Position numbers and translations under genes: made by a program. Below are positions 44,097 to 53,742 of a stretch of 64,000 bases of DNA, piece by piece. This DNA is from Phoronis australis (Eukaryota > Phoronida > Phoronidae): the NCBI GenBank assembly GCA_002633005.1, contig NMRA01000093.1:314567-378566 (forward strand). Direction: 5' to 3'. The notes under the pieces were generated by a model. It did not search any database. It was given only the letters and a program-made list of their open reading frames with translations, and was not told the origin of the DNA. Positions within the stretch are counted from its first letter, which is position 1, and every line of letters starts with the position of its first letter.

Positions 44097-44171
44097 GTCT
44101 GATATAACGTGCCCGAATTTTGAGAAACAGGCATTAATTGGTTCTCTAAATACGGGCACGTTATATCAGAC
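44097..44171. repeat. 75-bp hairpin element with 30-bp arms
   Basis: GTCTGATATAACGTGCCCG at both ends in inverted orientation. The arms extend to 30 bp (44097-44126 and 44142-44171) with two mismatches and a 15-nt loop. It could be a tiny MITE or a transcribed hairpin. Confidence 0.85.
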
Positions 44172-44311
44172 TATTGTCTTTGTTAATTGCCAACCACAGA
44201 ATTTTTGTCTGGTTTGACAGCAGGCAGGCCAATTATCTACCGGGCTTATTGCAGTTCAGGTGTGAACACATTCAAACCAAAGCGAATTATATCAAATAAA
44301 CACAGCAAAAT

Positions 44312-44392
44312 CGGGAGCCCCAACTGGGAATTGAACCACAGGTCTCTAAATTGCCGGTCCAGTGCCCTTACCAGTGAGCTACTGAGGACCCG
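44312..44392 (-). repeat. tRNA-derived SINE head, copy 1
   Basis: The minus strand has TAGCTCACTGGTAAGGGCAC (A-box), a C-arm GACCGGCAATTTAG with GGC in the anticodon position, and TGTGGTTCAATTCCC (B-box). Acceptor-stem pairing is poor, so this is a SINE or tRNA pseudogene. Confidence 0.6.
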
Positions 44393-44587
44393 ATATCTGT
44401 ATAATTACTGTTTAAAGTCAACTGTTATGTCATACATCCCGTGAGCGGCGTTTCGCCCTTTTCACACGAGATTTGGACAAATATAATTATACAAGCAGCA
44501 ATTTACCAGTATGTGTTAATTAGTTATAGTAAATATATAGGCGTTGAGGTTGGCCAGTAGAGAAATATATAAAATAAACATAAAAAA

Positions 44588-44626
44588 ATCAGGAGCCCCA
44601 CTCTGGGACTCGAGCTCCAGGTATGA
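44588..44626 (-). repeat. tRNA-derived SINE fragment
   Basis: AGGAGCCCCACTCTGGGACTC matches the 3' half (B-box side) of the SINE at 44312-44392. It faces the copy at 44667 in inverted orientation. Confidence 0.45.
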
Positions 44627-44666
44627 CACAACAGTTGGCTTTAAACAGTATAATTACGTAAATAGT

Positions 44667-44740
44667 CGGGTCCTCAGGAGCTCAGTGGAAAGAGCGCTAG
44701 ACCGGCAATCTAGACACCTGTGGTTCGATTGGGGCTCCTG
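44667..44740 (+). repeat. tRNA-derived SINE head, copy 2
   Basis: GAGCTCAGTGGAAAGAGCGC (A-box), CTAGACCGGCAATCTAG (five-pair C-arm with GGC, alanine-type, in the loop) and TGTGGTTCGATTGGGGCTCC. It is close to a foldable tRNA, but the T-arm is damaged. Confidence 0.6.
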
Positions 44741-45654
44741 CCAACCCTTACCAAAGCGAATTAGTAAGCTACGTTAGAAAAGAATAGATTGTCGTTACTT
44801 CGGTTGTAGGTGGGCGATTTTGTCGATTCAAAAACTAAACATGATCATCATTTGGCGAGAAATTCAGAAATGATTTTGGTTTATGTTCAAATATGTTATA
44901 ACTTAACTTTATTTTTAACAGCACAGCCCATTCAAGCTAGATATGATCTTGTTGGAGATTACAGCAATTATCAGAGCCAGAATGGAGTTAATCAGTCGAG
45001 TAAGATATTGGCTACAGGGGTGTTCTTCCCAACTTGTTGTTGGGCTATAATCGAACAAGTTAGGATCAAGGGAAAACGCCGTAATGAGGGTCACGTTAGC
45101 CAGCGTTCACCTCGCGCAATATAGGTGTTGTGGGAGGTAATAAAAATTTTGACGCTTCCGAAAAAATGCTCCGGGACTTCTTTCGGAAATGTGCCCGGAA
45201 CATCTAGAAATGGAAGTCACATTGCCATCAGTTAAGAAACAAAACAGTATAATACATATCTATATAACGAAACATTGTATGGTAGTGCTAGTATTTATCT
45301 ATCTTGTTGGAATTAGTAGTGTAAATATACTGCTTTGGAGGAATGTGTTTAAATGGCCAAATGTAGATGTCAATCACTCAAAACCGATATCATTAAAAAT
45401 GCACTCTTCCTTGAGTATACTGAATAAGTTACCGATGTTAAATGGTGGAGCGATAATATGCGTCGGCTTTCTGCTCCAAGAAATACATCGTCACCTTATA
45501 CGTCAATTTCTTGCCAATCCTTCAGTTTATTGTTCTTCTTACGCAAGTTTGCTTACATTTCACATCAAATTACCGGACTTTGTTTGAATTCATCCTATTA
45601 GTATTTATAACCAGCAAACCTAGTGTCTGAGCTAATTTTGCTCTAACGAGGTGT

Positions 45655-45760
45655 TCACTGACCATCTGACCCGAAAGATGTCGCAAAAAATAGCAAATGG
45701 AGCGTGCGCGTCTCACGACCGTAATTTTCAAGTCGACGACAGATGTTTAATACGGAGGAA
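45655..45760 (+). repeat. dispersed repeat, copy 2 fragment
   Basis: AAGATGTCGCAAAAAATAGC and GGAGCGTGCGCGTCTCACGA correspond to 20184-20225 of copy 1. The remainder of the family match resumes at 47125-47330 (AACGGGCAAGGTGAATGTCGG). Confidence 0.5.
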
Positions 45761-48129
45761 GGTGGACCTTTTTGCGCGCAAAGGCTCAAAACAAACAGCC
45801 ACCCCTATTCCAACGCTGCCTTTTCCTCACCAGTGTTGAGACACGGCCAGCAATCATCCGCCAGAGATATTGAAGGAACGCTGTACAATAACAAAGGCGG
45901 GTCCAACTTTTTATGAAAAAGAAAATCCACATGAAACTACTGGCTCCAGAGGAGAATTCTAGTTCGCAAACTGGTAATGAAATTTAGTTTCGTCATCTAT
46001 GGAATTCGAAATGACAAAAAAGAAATCGTCTGTTCTTCCCGCTTTGGCTAAAAAAGCGTTCCAGATCCCCTGGACCCCTCCCCTTCACTCCGCTGGGTCC
46101 GCTTGCGTTATTCTGATAATCATGATAGGATTTTACTGTTCTTACAAAAAAGAACATCGAAACCATCGGCGACTCAAAATACGCTTCAGGGTTTATTGTG
46201 TTTGACCAACTCTAAAACTGAAAATACTGACACATGCCCGGATTCGGGCAAACATAAGGGAGATTCGGACAACACAAGAAAAAATCGGGCAGTGGTGGAG
46301 CATTCAGTGGGAAAATCTATGTCATAAATTATGAATAAGGATAAACATAGTTCAAGTGATCGGAAAATCAACGTGGGGGCCCCTGGTGGACGACAGAAGA
46401 AACAGCAAGCGTCAATGTCTCGCGTAGGGTAGTGTATTTTGCAATACCCAGCGAATGGTTGAATAATTACGTGAGAAATGGAAGAGGTACGCGTTAAATA
46501 ATTGTGACAAAAGCACGACGTTTGACGAGTCGATGTTCAGCTCTATCCCGCGCTCAACTTGTCAGCGATCATATTGTTTGTAACTGTGTGTCCAATAGCT
46601 GTTCAGTTCACGCAAACATTGGATTGAGCGAAGAAAATATCTCTGATTATGTTACGCACTGACAATACGCATACGAGCGTTTTCGATGATTGCCTATCAA
46701 AAAAGCGAAACGAGAATGTTTATCTAAGTATGCGTAATCACCTTGTCACTTGCGATCGCAATCTCTTTGCAAAGCGAGTAACTATTTCTGCTGCCCCTCT
46801 AAGCTTGTTGCAGCCAGTGGCTTGAATGAAGAAAACAAGGGTGAAATTTCGAATGAATAAATGATCAAAAGTACAATTTTTTGTCACTTAGCAATACTTT
46901 TCTATCTCAGTAATCACTCAGAGGGCGCTGCGAAGCAATGTAAAGGAATTAATCACAAAATCCATCGGTCGAGCCTGTGTACTCCAACTAAAATCCGGAA
47001 ATGGACAGCCGCACAAGCTCAAACCAAAAATATGGAAATTGTGACAGCTGAACATGCCTCAATCTCAAGCAATTTTCCAAGGATAGTGATATGGGTCGCG
47101 TGAAAATTGGTGCCTATTTTTCCGGCTGAAACGGGCAAGGTGAATGTCGGATGACTCAGATTTTGCGCCCGTCCTATATGTCGAAATAAGTTTCACGAGA
47201 AGGTGACAAGCAGAACTATCCAGGCAATGTGAAATTTTGAGGCTTACATGAATGTGAAGATAATACAGAGCGATTCCTAGCTGTATTTCGTGAAATTAGT
47301 CAAACTGGCTGGCTGGCTGGCTAATCTTAGAGGAATTATTAATTCCCTCAAATCCCACGAGGATACGCGAGCGGGAAATGACTGTAGAGGGCACGTGATG
47401 ATCGACTTCCGCACACCATACTGGACACTACATGTATAAACAGAATACACTTATTCCGATAATTTTGAGACCGTTCTGTAAATACAATGTTAGTAGGAAC
47501 GAAATGTGCTGAGGTTTTTATCTCCAATGAAAAGGGTTATTATTTAATTTATGCCTAAGCCCTCTGCACGTGAACATATGCGAGCTTGTGCACTACTAAA
47601 CATCCAGACTGAGCTCTGAAGTTTGCTTTTATGAACAACCCTGTGGTTTCATAGGCGGATTTAGGGGGGGCCACGGCCCCCCCCTTGGCTGCCGCAAAAA
47701 ATTAAGCAGAGCGTAGGGAAATGTTGAGTTTATTAATTAACCCCGGTAATCAAAATTATACGGATGAAAAAAAGATTTAAATATGAACAGTTTTAGTGTT
47801 GGGGGGGGCTCAAATCCAATTTCAAGTGTCAAATTCTGAACACGGCGCATTCGTAACGGAGCTGTGGCTAAGTATAGGCTCTCCCGCAATATCCCAGGCG
47901 ACCGGCAGTGGCGCTGCGCACTACGACTCCGTTTCCGTCGTCTGCTCCACTGTGCAATGAAGAAAATTTACTTCATTTTTTTACGAAAATGGAACCTGAG
48001 TGACGATGAAAAAAACAGAAGCTGCTGGTAACATGTGAATTTTAATCGAAGCCTTAGTAAATCACTCAGAAACTCGCAATACTCTCTTTGTCAAACCTTA
48101 TCTTAAGACGATTTCCAAAGCAATTCCGT

Positions 48130-48543
48130 CATTATTGCCAACACGAAAAACGGATTTGGTCTTTTGGGCATTTGAAGACTATTTTAAATACGACAAATTT
48201 GTTAAGAAGTGATGGCACAAAATATAAAACGTGTAATAAGCATTACAAAAAGAAGTAGGTTTCGTCTCTTAATAAGACGTTAAGTCGTGGTGGTGTAGAG
48301 GTTATGTAAGCGCGCTCAAATCGTCAGGTCGTGAGTTCGAATCTTTGATACGTGCACTTTTTCCTGTTTGACATGTTCTCCGTTTTTTTGCCTTTTTTTT
48401 TCTTGGATAATACTTCAGGAATCAAGGAAAATGCTTGATTTTTAGAGGTAAAAACAGAAAATTTCCTGGACGGGAGGGGGGTTTGCCCCTCCCCCCATTC
48501 GGTGCTATGCGCATCTACAACAGAGGCGGATCTACGGGGGGGG
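48130..48543 (+). mobile_element. composite repeat with tRNA-derived segment, copy 2 (inverted relative to 12398)
   Basis: From GTCATTATTGCCAACAC through a tRNA-like stretch (GTGGTGGTGTAGAGGTTATG, then GTGAGTTCGAATC) to ATTCGGTGCTATGCGCATCT and the terminus AGGCGGATCTACGGGG, in reverse order of 12398-12780. It ends at N48544 inside a G run. Confidence 0.6.
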
Positions 48544-49326
48544 NCTGTGTTGCTAGTCTTGTTAGTTGGTACATCTACTCTACAGAGTGTAGGTGAAGAT
48601 CGACCTGTCTTCACACGTTACGATCTTTCCTTTGTTTTCGACTACGCCTTGTTATCGAGTGCCTTGAACTGAAGTAGACGTATTGGTAGCAACCCACGTT
48701 ATGATGCAGTGACATTTCAGTACGACCTGCTTGAAATGTTATTACTGATTCGAATGTTATGGCGAACAGGTTGACAAATGCCCACGAACCACGGCGGGCC
48801 TGTCCAACGTATTACGAGCTCCTGTCACGTGACAACAGACATGATGTAGACGTGTTCGAAAAGACTATCGCCATTAGCCACAGCTAATGTGGAAATGCAT
48901 GGCGATAAGATATCCCACATCAAATGGTGATAAAAAATGTCCATTAACAGCAGACTTTCCCAACAACGGTTCTGTTCCAATCAGGTTAGTCTTTTATGAA
49001 TATAGTTGCAGGGTAATAGTTAGGCAATTACATCGCCCTGGATGCCGCAGACATACAGGGGCGATAGTACATTCCCACAAAAAGTTACAAATTTCAAAAT
49101 ACAGGAAATAAAATCAAATGAAACATGCATATATGCACAAGGAGTTATAAACAACTCAAACCATAAGACTGGAGACGAATCAGTCAAAATAATTTGAACA
49201 TATCTATGAAAATCTGTCGCGGTTTGCTCGAGTTTCTCTTACCGGTGCCATTTTGAGGAAGTTACGTGAAATCACGTAAGTTGACGAATAAAAAGTTCAA
49301 GGACACAAATCTTACAAATTTAACCT

Positions 49327-50658
49327 GGGCCCGGTCTCCAATCTCCGTACTCAGACTCATACTCATACTCGAGATTTCCTACTCAAAATCGTGCTCACTG
49401 GAGTCGTACTCAAAAAGCGTATCTAATGTCGTATTTCGAGAAGTCTCCAAACGTACTCAAATCTGACACTCATACTCGAGTTGCTATGGAACTCTTTATG
49501 ATGTGAAATGCAAAATCACGCAAAGCCGCGCTGATTCCTCACTCCCTATTGGAAAAGACCACCCCAGGAACTAGGCCTACATTATCGTCTGCTGTCGCTA
49601 CAACTACAAGAGTATGTCTATAGCGTGGAATTCTGAGTGTTCTGTAACTGTTATTCATTTTTTAGTTTCAATAAATATTCTTATGCCATTTCTTTGATAC
49701 ATTTGGCAATTATTAATCTTTACTTCTTGAGTTCCTCACCCAGTCCCGAAAATGTCTGAAGAAATTTGTACCAGCTTATCACATCACATCTCTGTTGCTA
49801 ATTTAGTCTTGAAATAAAACCCATTGCTGTGTAGGCCTACGCTGATGTCAAACTTTGATACTGTATCTTTGTATTTTACCGGGATGTATCAAGTGAGTTG
49901 ACATTTGGCACGTGAGTTAAAAAACGGGACGAGACGTCTACTTAGAAATCGGCAAACAAAATCTGGAATTCCATTTGGGGATTGAGGAATTATAGATGAC
50001 TAAGTTATGATGAGAAATGTACCTGACTTTTTTAACTTCCCTCCCCTCTTCGTCTTTTGGAAACCCTACAAAACGTAGGCACACATACCGAAATAAGGGC
50101 AGCACAAACTTCTCACACGACTTTTCCCACAACTGCTTTCGACGCTTGTTATGACTCACCGACAAGGGATTACAATGCGCCTGTTGCCAGGAATTGTAGA
50201 GGTAGAATGGCGGCCACAACATACAGTGATACGGCGGGTTAATAAGGTGAAGAATTTGAAGATTTAAGATGAAAACTATTATCTCTGAACTGAAATTGAA
50301 GTGCTGAGATACGGTAAGAGGACTTATTTTTTAGATTTGCTGTGTTTCTTGGTTCCCTTTCGATGTTGTGTTCTCTGGCTCGTATTTATTTTCGAGTACG
50401 ATTTTAAGCACACTGCCATACCAAACTTGAAATTTGAGCATAGACTCCGAATTTTTACTCAAAATCGTACTCGAAATATAGATGAGATACACTTCAGTTC
50501 GAGTACACTCGAAAACTGAGTACGTGCTCGAAATTTCGAGTACAGATTTTTCGAGTATGACATTGAATACACCAAAGCTGAGTCTGTACTCGAGTTGAGT
50601 ATGAAGTGTGAGTTTGAGCATGATTCGAGTCTGAGTACGGAGATTGGAGACCGGGCCC
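49327..50658. mobile_element. 1.33-kb foldback element with 32-bp TIRs and TACTCGAG arrays
   Basis: GGGCCCGGTCTCCAATCTCC followed by GTACTCAGACTC at the left (49327-49358) is repeated exactly in inverted orientation at the right (50627-50658). Inside each end are long arrays of degenerate ACTCGAGT/TACTCGAAA units (about 49350-49480 and 50385-50640). No transposase frame was found in the middle, so it is non-autonomous. Confidence 0.78.
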
Positions 50659-51276
50659 TGATACCTTCTCATGCTATTTTGCAAGTGTCACGCGCAGGCG
50701 TCACGCGCTTCGCTCAGTCTCGCGCTAGCCTTTGCCTAACTCACGTGACTCAGTTGACATACTTAGTGGTTATCGTGTGCGTGGTGAAAAAAGTTAACGG
50801 CAACCAAAAAAGCGGAGTTGAAATTCTTGGCCAAAGTCACCTTAATTCTCACAACTAAGCTTCTCCAAAGATACATTTATGTATAGAAGTAGAAAAGACC
50901 AATGAAGAAAGTAAGCGCTTTTTCAAGTGATAGTTTTAAGTGTGGAATGCATTTTGACGACGTGGAAACTCAAAATCGGTGGCTGGATTTGGCCTACCGC
51001 CCGTGTTGCCTAGGTAGCCTAATAGTAGCCTACCGTGGCGTTCTGCCCCTTGTTCCCTAAAGGCTTTTTCAACCATAGGCCTACTTCGCAGACGATCAGA
51101 GACCACGCAGCACTCCATTTGGGTTGCAATTCAACTTTTGTCACGTGGCATCACGTGCTGTTGACGATATGTTCGGCTAGAACTGCGCTCCTATAAGCTG
51201 TAAAGTTCAGAGTAAGAGAATAGTGAATTAGTTTTTGACGAAATAAATGTTTGACAAACTAAGGTTGATGTTTCAG

Positions 51277-51398
51277 TCACTGCGACTAAATGAATTGTCA
51301 ACGTCAGGTTCAAGTGCGGCTGTATTTACTCGCCGCGCCCGGCGCCGCTCCCCGTTGCCGTCTGCGGAAAAAATGGCTCACAATGACAAGAATCAAAG
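51277..51398 (+). CDS. candidate internal exon of unknown gene
   Basis: Acceptor TTGATGTTTCAG and donor GTAAGT bracket a continuously open 122-nt GC-rich frame (phase 0 in, 2 out): SLRLNELSTSGSSAAVFTRR, then ARRRSPLPSAEKMAHNDKNQ. About 300 bp upstream a plus frame reads FKCGMHFDDVE, with the C-x2-H-F of a THAP finger, so a decayed THAP gene is one possible source. No other exon was connected. Confidence 0.25.
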
Positions 51399-52324
51399 GT
51401 AAGTGGACAAACTTATTTATTACTACTCAACAAACAATGACCACAAATGAAACACGCAAGTTGTACAAATAGCGGCTGGTCTACACTGGAAAAATGCGTC
51501 ATTTTTGCTTCGCTAGTTTGGCCATCTTTTTAAGCGACCCATCGCCACTTGGCTAAACCAAGCGATGTGGACTTTTCGAGCACTGCATATGGCCTGGTGG
51601 TTGTCTTGAGTTGGGAACCCTGTCTGATGTCGCCGATCTTGAACAAGGTATTGCCATCGAACCTCGAACCGACAGCACCGTCAGTTTCCCAGCTGTGGCC
51701 ACAGCCCGCCATTTTGCACTGACTGAATACCAAACTCTTTTGTTTAACAATACTGATGAAGCACGATTTTGCAAAGATGACAGGCCCAGCTCCCCCCGCG
51801 ATAGCTATCAAGTGCAACTCACCAACCCAGTCTTCCTTGGATCGACAATATTGTGCATTGTTGCAGATCGAGACATGTTCCACGCCTGGCATTGTGAGTT
51901 CGAGATCACGTATACCCTGGTTAGGACGGCAGTTGTTAAGTGGGTCATATACACGCCCCCNCCCCCCCCCCCCGTACTCGAAATCCAACTCGATATTAGT
52001 TTTTGTCGGTTTTCTGTTTTACTTTTCTATGAAGAACTCAAGCATCAATCAATCTATGCCCGAGTACACGAAAGCTTACACGGATAACTTTCTAATTGTA
52101 ATTTGCACCTGATGACCCAGCATTGAGACTAAAAGTTTGAATCTGAACACGAAATTCCGAGTTTTCACTGGAATTCGAGAGTTTTACTCGATGCACAAAC
52201 ATAGGGGTCAACAAGTGCAAACTTGGACTCTAGAAAATTATATCCATAAACCATGACTGTATTCGAGCACAGAATAACCACGCACGAGTAGAAAGATTAG
52301 ACCCAAGGCCCTGAAACAAACATT

Positions 52325-52915
52325 CAAAGGGCTGGAGCTGATAGGAGTATTTCTCCGTCTTGAAGATGTTGCCTGTGATACTGCAGTAGGAAATTTCAGC
52401 CTTGCGTTTCTAGTCAAGAAACCTCAAGGACGTTTTCGGCCGGTACGCAAAGCCCAGTCATCTTTCATTGCTGAAGTAGAATCTGTGCTTCGGAAGTTTA
52501 TCGTCAAGACTAGTCATGAGTGTTAATACATGGGCGGCGCAACAATGAAAAAGTGGGGGGCTAAAGCCCCCCATCCCCCTTATGATGCACCACCCATAGA
52601 CCATGGGCGGTACAGCCCTGAAAAAGTGGGAGCTATAGCCCCCCGCCCCCTATGGTGCGACGCCCATGTAATAATCTTGTCAAATTCCATTGTCACGAGA
52701 TCCCATGAAATATTGTGGCGTATCCACGCCATTCCGAGGTATCCTTGCCTATGGTAGCGCGTTGCACTATGGTCATGCCCGGCTCGGAACGTCTTCGAAG
52801 AGCTGATGCGTCGTGTATTGGCGATCTCTTGGAAGAAGGAAACGTCACAAAGCTTGCCGACGACCTCTATTGTGATGGTCCGACTATCATATATCCTAGA
52901 GTTGATTGACTGGAA
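52325..52915 (+). pseudogene. Ty3-type retroelement reverse transcriptase, decayed and MITE-interrupted
   Basis: Left part: LIGVFLRLEDVACDTA, GNFSLAFLVKKPQGRFRPV, AEVESVLRKF. Right part, after the MITE: MKYCGVSTPFRGILAYGS, then in another frame MVMPGSERLRRADASCIGDL and KLADDLYCDG. These follow the order FLVKKPxGxFR, MPGSExxLEE, LADDLYC of metazoan Ty3-like reverse transcriptases; ADD is the catalytic aspartate pair. Frameshifts and the insertion at 52529 make it inactive. Confidence 0.75.
52529..52668. mobile_element. double MITE with CATGGGCGG termini and TAATA target duplication
   Basis: Two units in tandem (CATGGGCGGCGC...CCACCCAT and CATGGGCGGTAC...GACGCCCATG), each with internal GGGGGC/GCCCCC hairpins. 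Flanked by TAATA at 52524-52528 and 52669-52673. Same family as 18881-18987. Inserted in the Ty3-type relic. Confidence 0.75.
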
Positions 52916-53640
52916 AAGGTCCTGTCTGCATTGTCGAATACCATAATAGTGCATTTCCAGATGGTATGATATCGCAGTAATGTTCCTGTGTACGTAGGAT
53001 TCTCTATATGTATCTATTCCATACATATGAACTTATTTTCATCATTGCAATATCTTGTTGCCATGTAGGCCTGACGTCATACATAGCCAAGCCCACATGC
53101 ACGGATAAGCGTCAAGATTTTCTGCGATGTTGAATACCTAGTTTTATTTCATAATGAAGTTATTTGAATATTCTGTTTGTGAAATAAACAAGTTAAAACA
53201 ACCAACCATTCAATAATATTAAAAGTTTGTCGGAAACAATCCATCCTGGAATGTAACAATTAGGTCGTTAAACTGAATAATTGTGTAGCACTGTGTCGTT
53301 TAAGCTTGAATGAATGTTTTCTCGGACCATTTTCGTTTTTAGCTTCTGGAATGAAAATAGTAACAAAAATATTTCCTCCGTGTTGATCACAGCACCTTAA
53401 AATAGCGGTGGAAACTATTCTGGTTCGCGTAACTTGAGGGTAAGGACTTTCGCGAAACACTACCGCAGCGAGGGAGAGTCGAGGAACACTGCGAGCACGC
53501 GATTGTTTCAGTTGTGACGGGCGCGCCATACATGTACCTTCGTGAATTATAGAGTTACAGTTTCGCGTCACTTTCTTAGTTGACTCTAGTTATAGGGTCG
53601 TCACCCGTGTTTTAGACTCGTCCTCACGTGCATTCTTTTG
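52916..53640. other. no gene recognised
   Basis: AT-rich flank upstream of the TATA promoter. A 103-codon minus frame at 53571-53260 has no known domain. Confidence 0.4.
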
Positions 53641-53643
53641 GTC

Positions 53644-53650
53644 TATAAAA
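53644..53650 (+). promoter_or_regulatory. TATA box of a candidate plus-strand promoter
   Basis: TATAAAA followed by a GC-rich stretch, and 72 bases further an ATG. A start site about 30 bases downstream would leave a short 5' UTR before ATG 53723. Confidence 0.45.
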
Positions 53651-53722
53651 AGCCGCGCACTTGTAGTTTTGGCAAGCTGTCTGGGGTTTGAAACCCGCTC
53701 CACCCTCAAGATCGCTGTCACA

Positions 53723-53736
53723 ATGAGTGACGTATT
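53723..53736 (+). CDS. candidate first coding exon (MSDV) of an unidentified gene
   Basis: CACAATGAGTGACGTATT followed by a consensus donor GTAAGT gives a 14-nt coding start, Met-Ser-Asp-Val plus two bases. Together with the TATA box this looks like a gene start. No convincing second exon was found before the VMAT 3' end, so the product is unknown. Confidence 0.3.
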
Positions 53737-53742
53737 GTAAGT

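Larger units (their letters stand above)
44741..49326. other. repeat-bearing region without a recognised gene
   Basis: Frames of 132 codons (45189-45587) and 104 codons (44810-45124) have no recognisable domain or splice support. The stretches 45655-45760 and 47125-47330 are diverged relatives of the repeat at 20170-20560. 47648-47860 starts with the CxGGCGGATTTAG MITE terminus and has long G and C runs. Confidence 0.45.

Noticed and set aside
45189-45587. 132-codon plus frame with hydrophobic stretches
   Set aside because: No family resemblance, AT-rich composition like the flanks, no splice or promoter support.
51530-52112. Overlapping frames of 118-158 codons on both strands
   Set aside because: They overlap one another in opposite strands, run through a C homopolymer with an N, and match no family.
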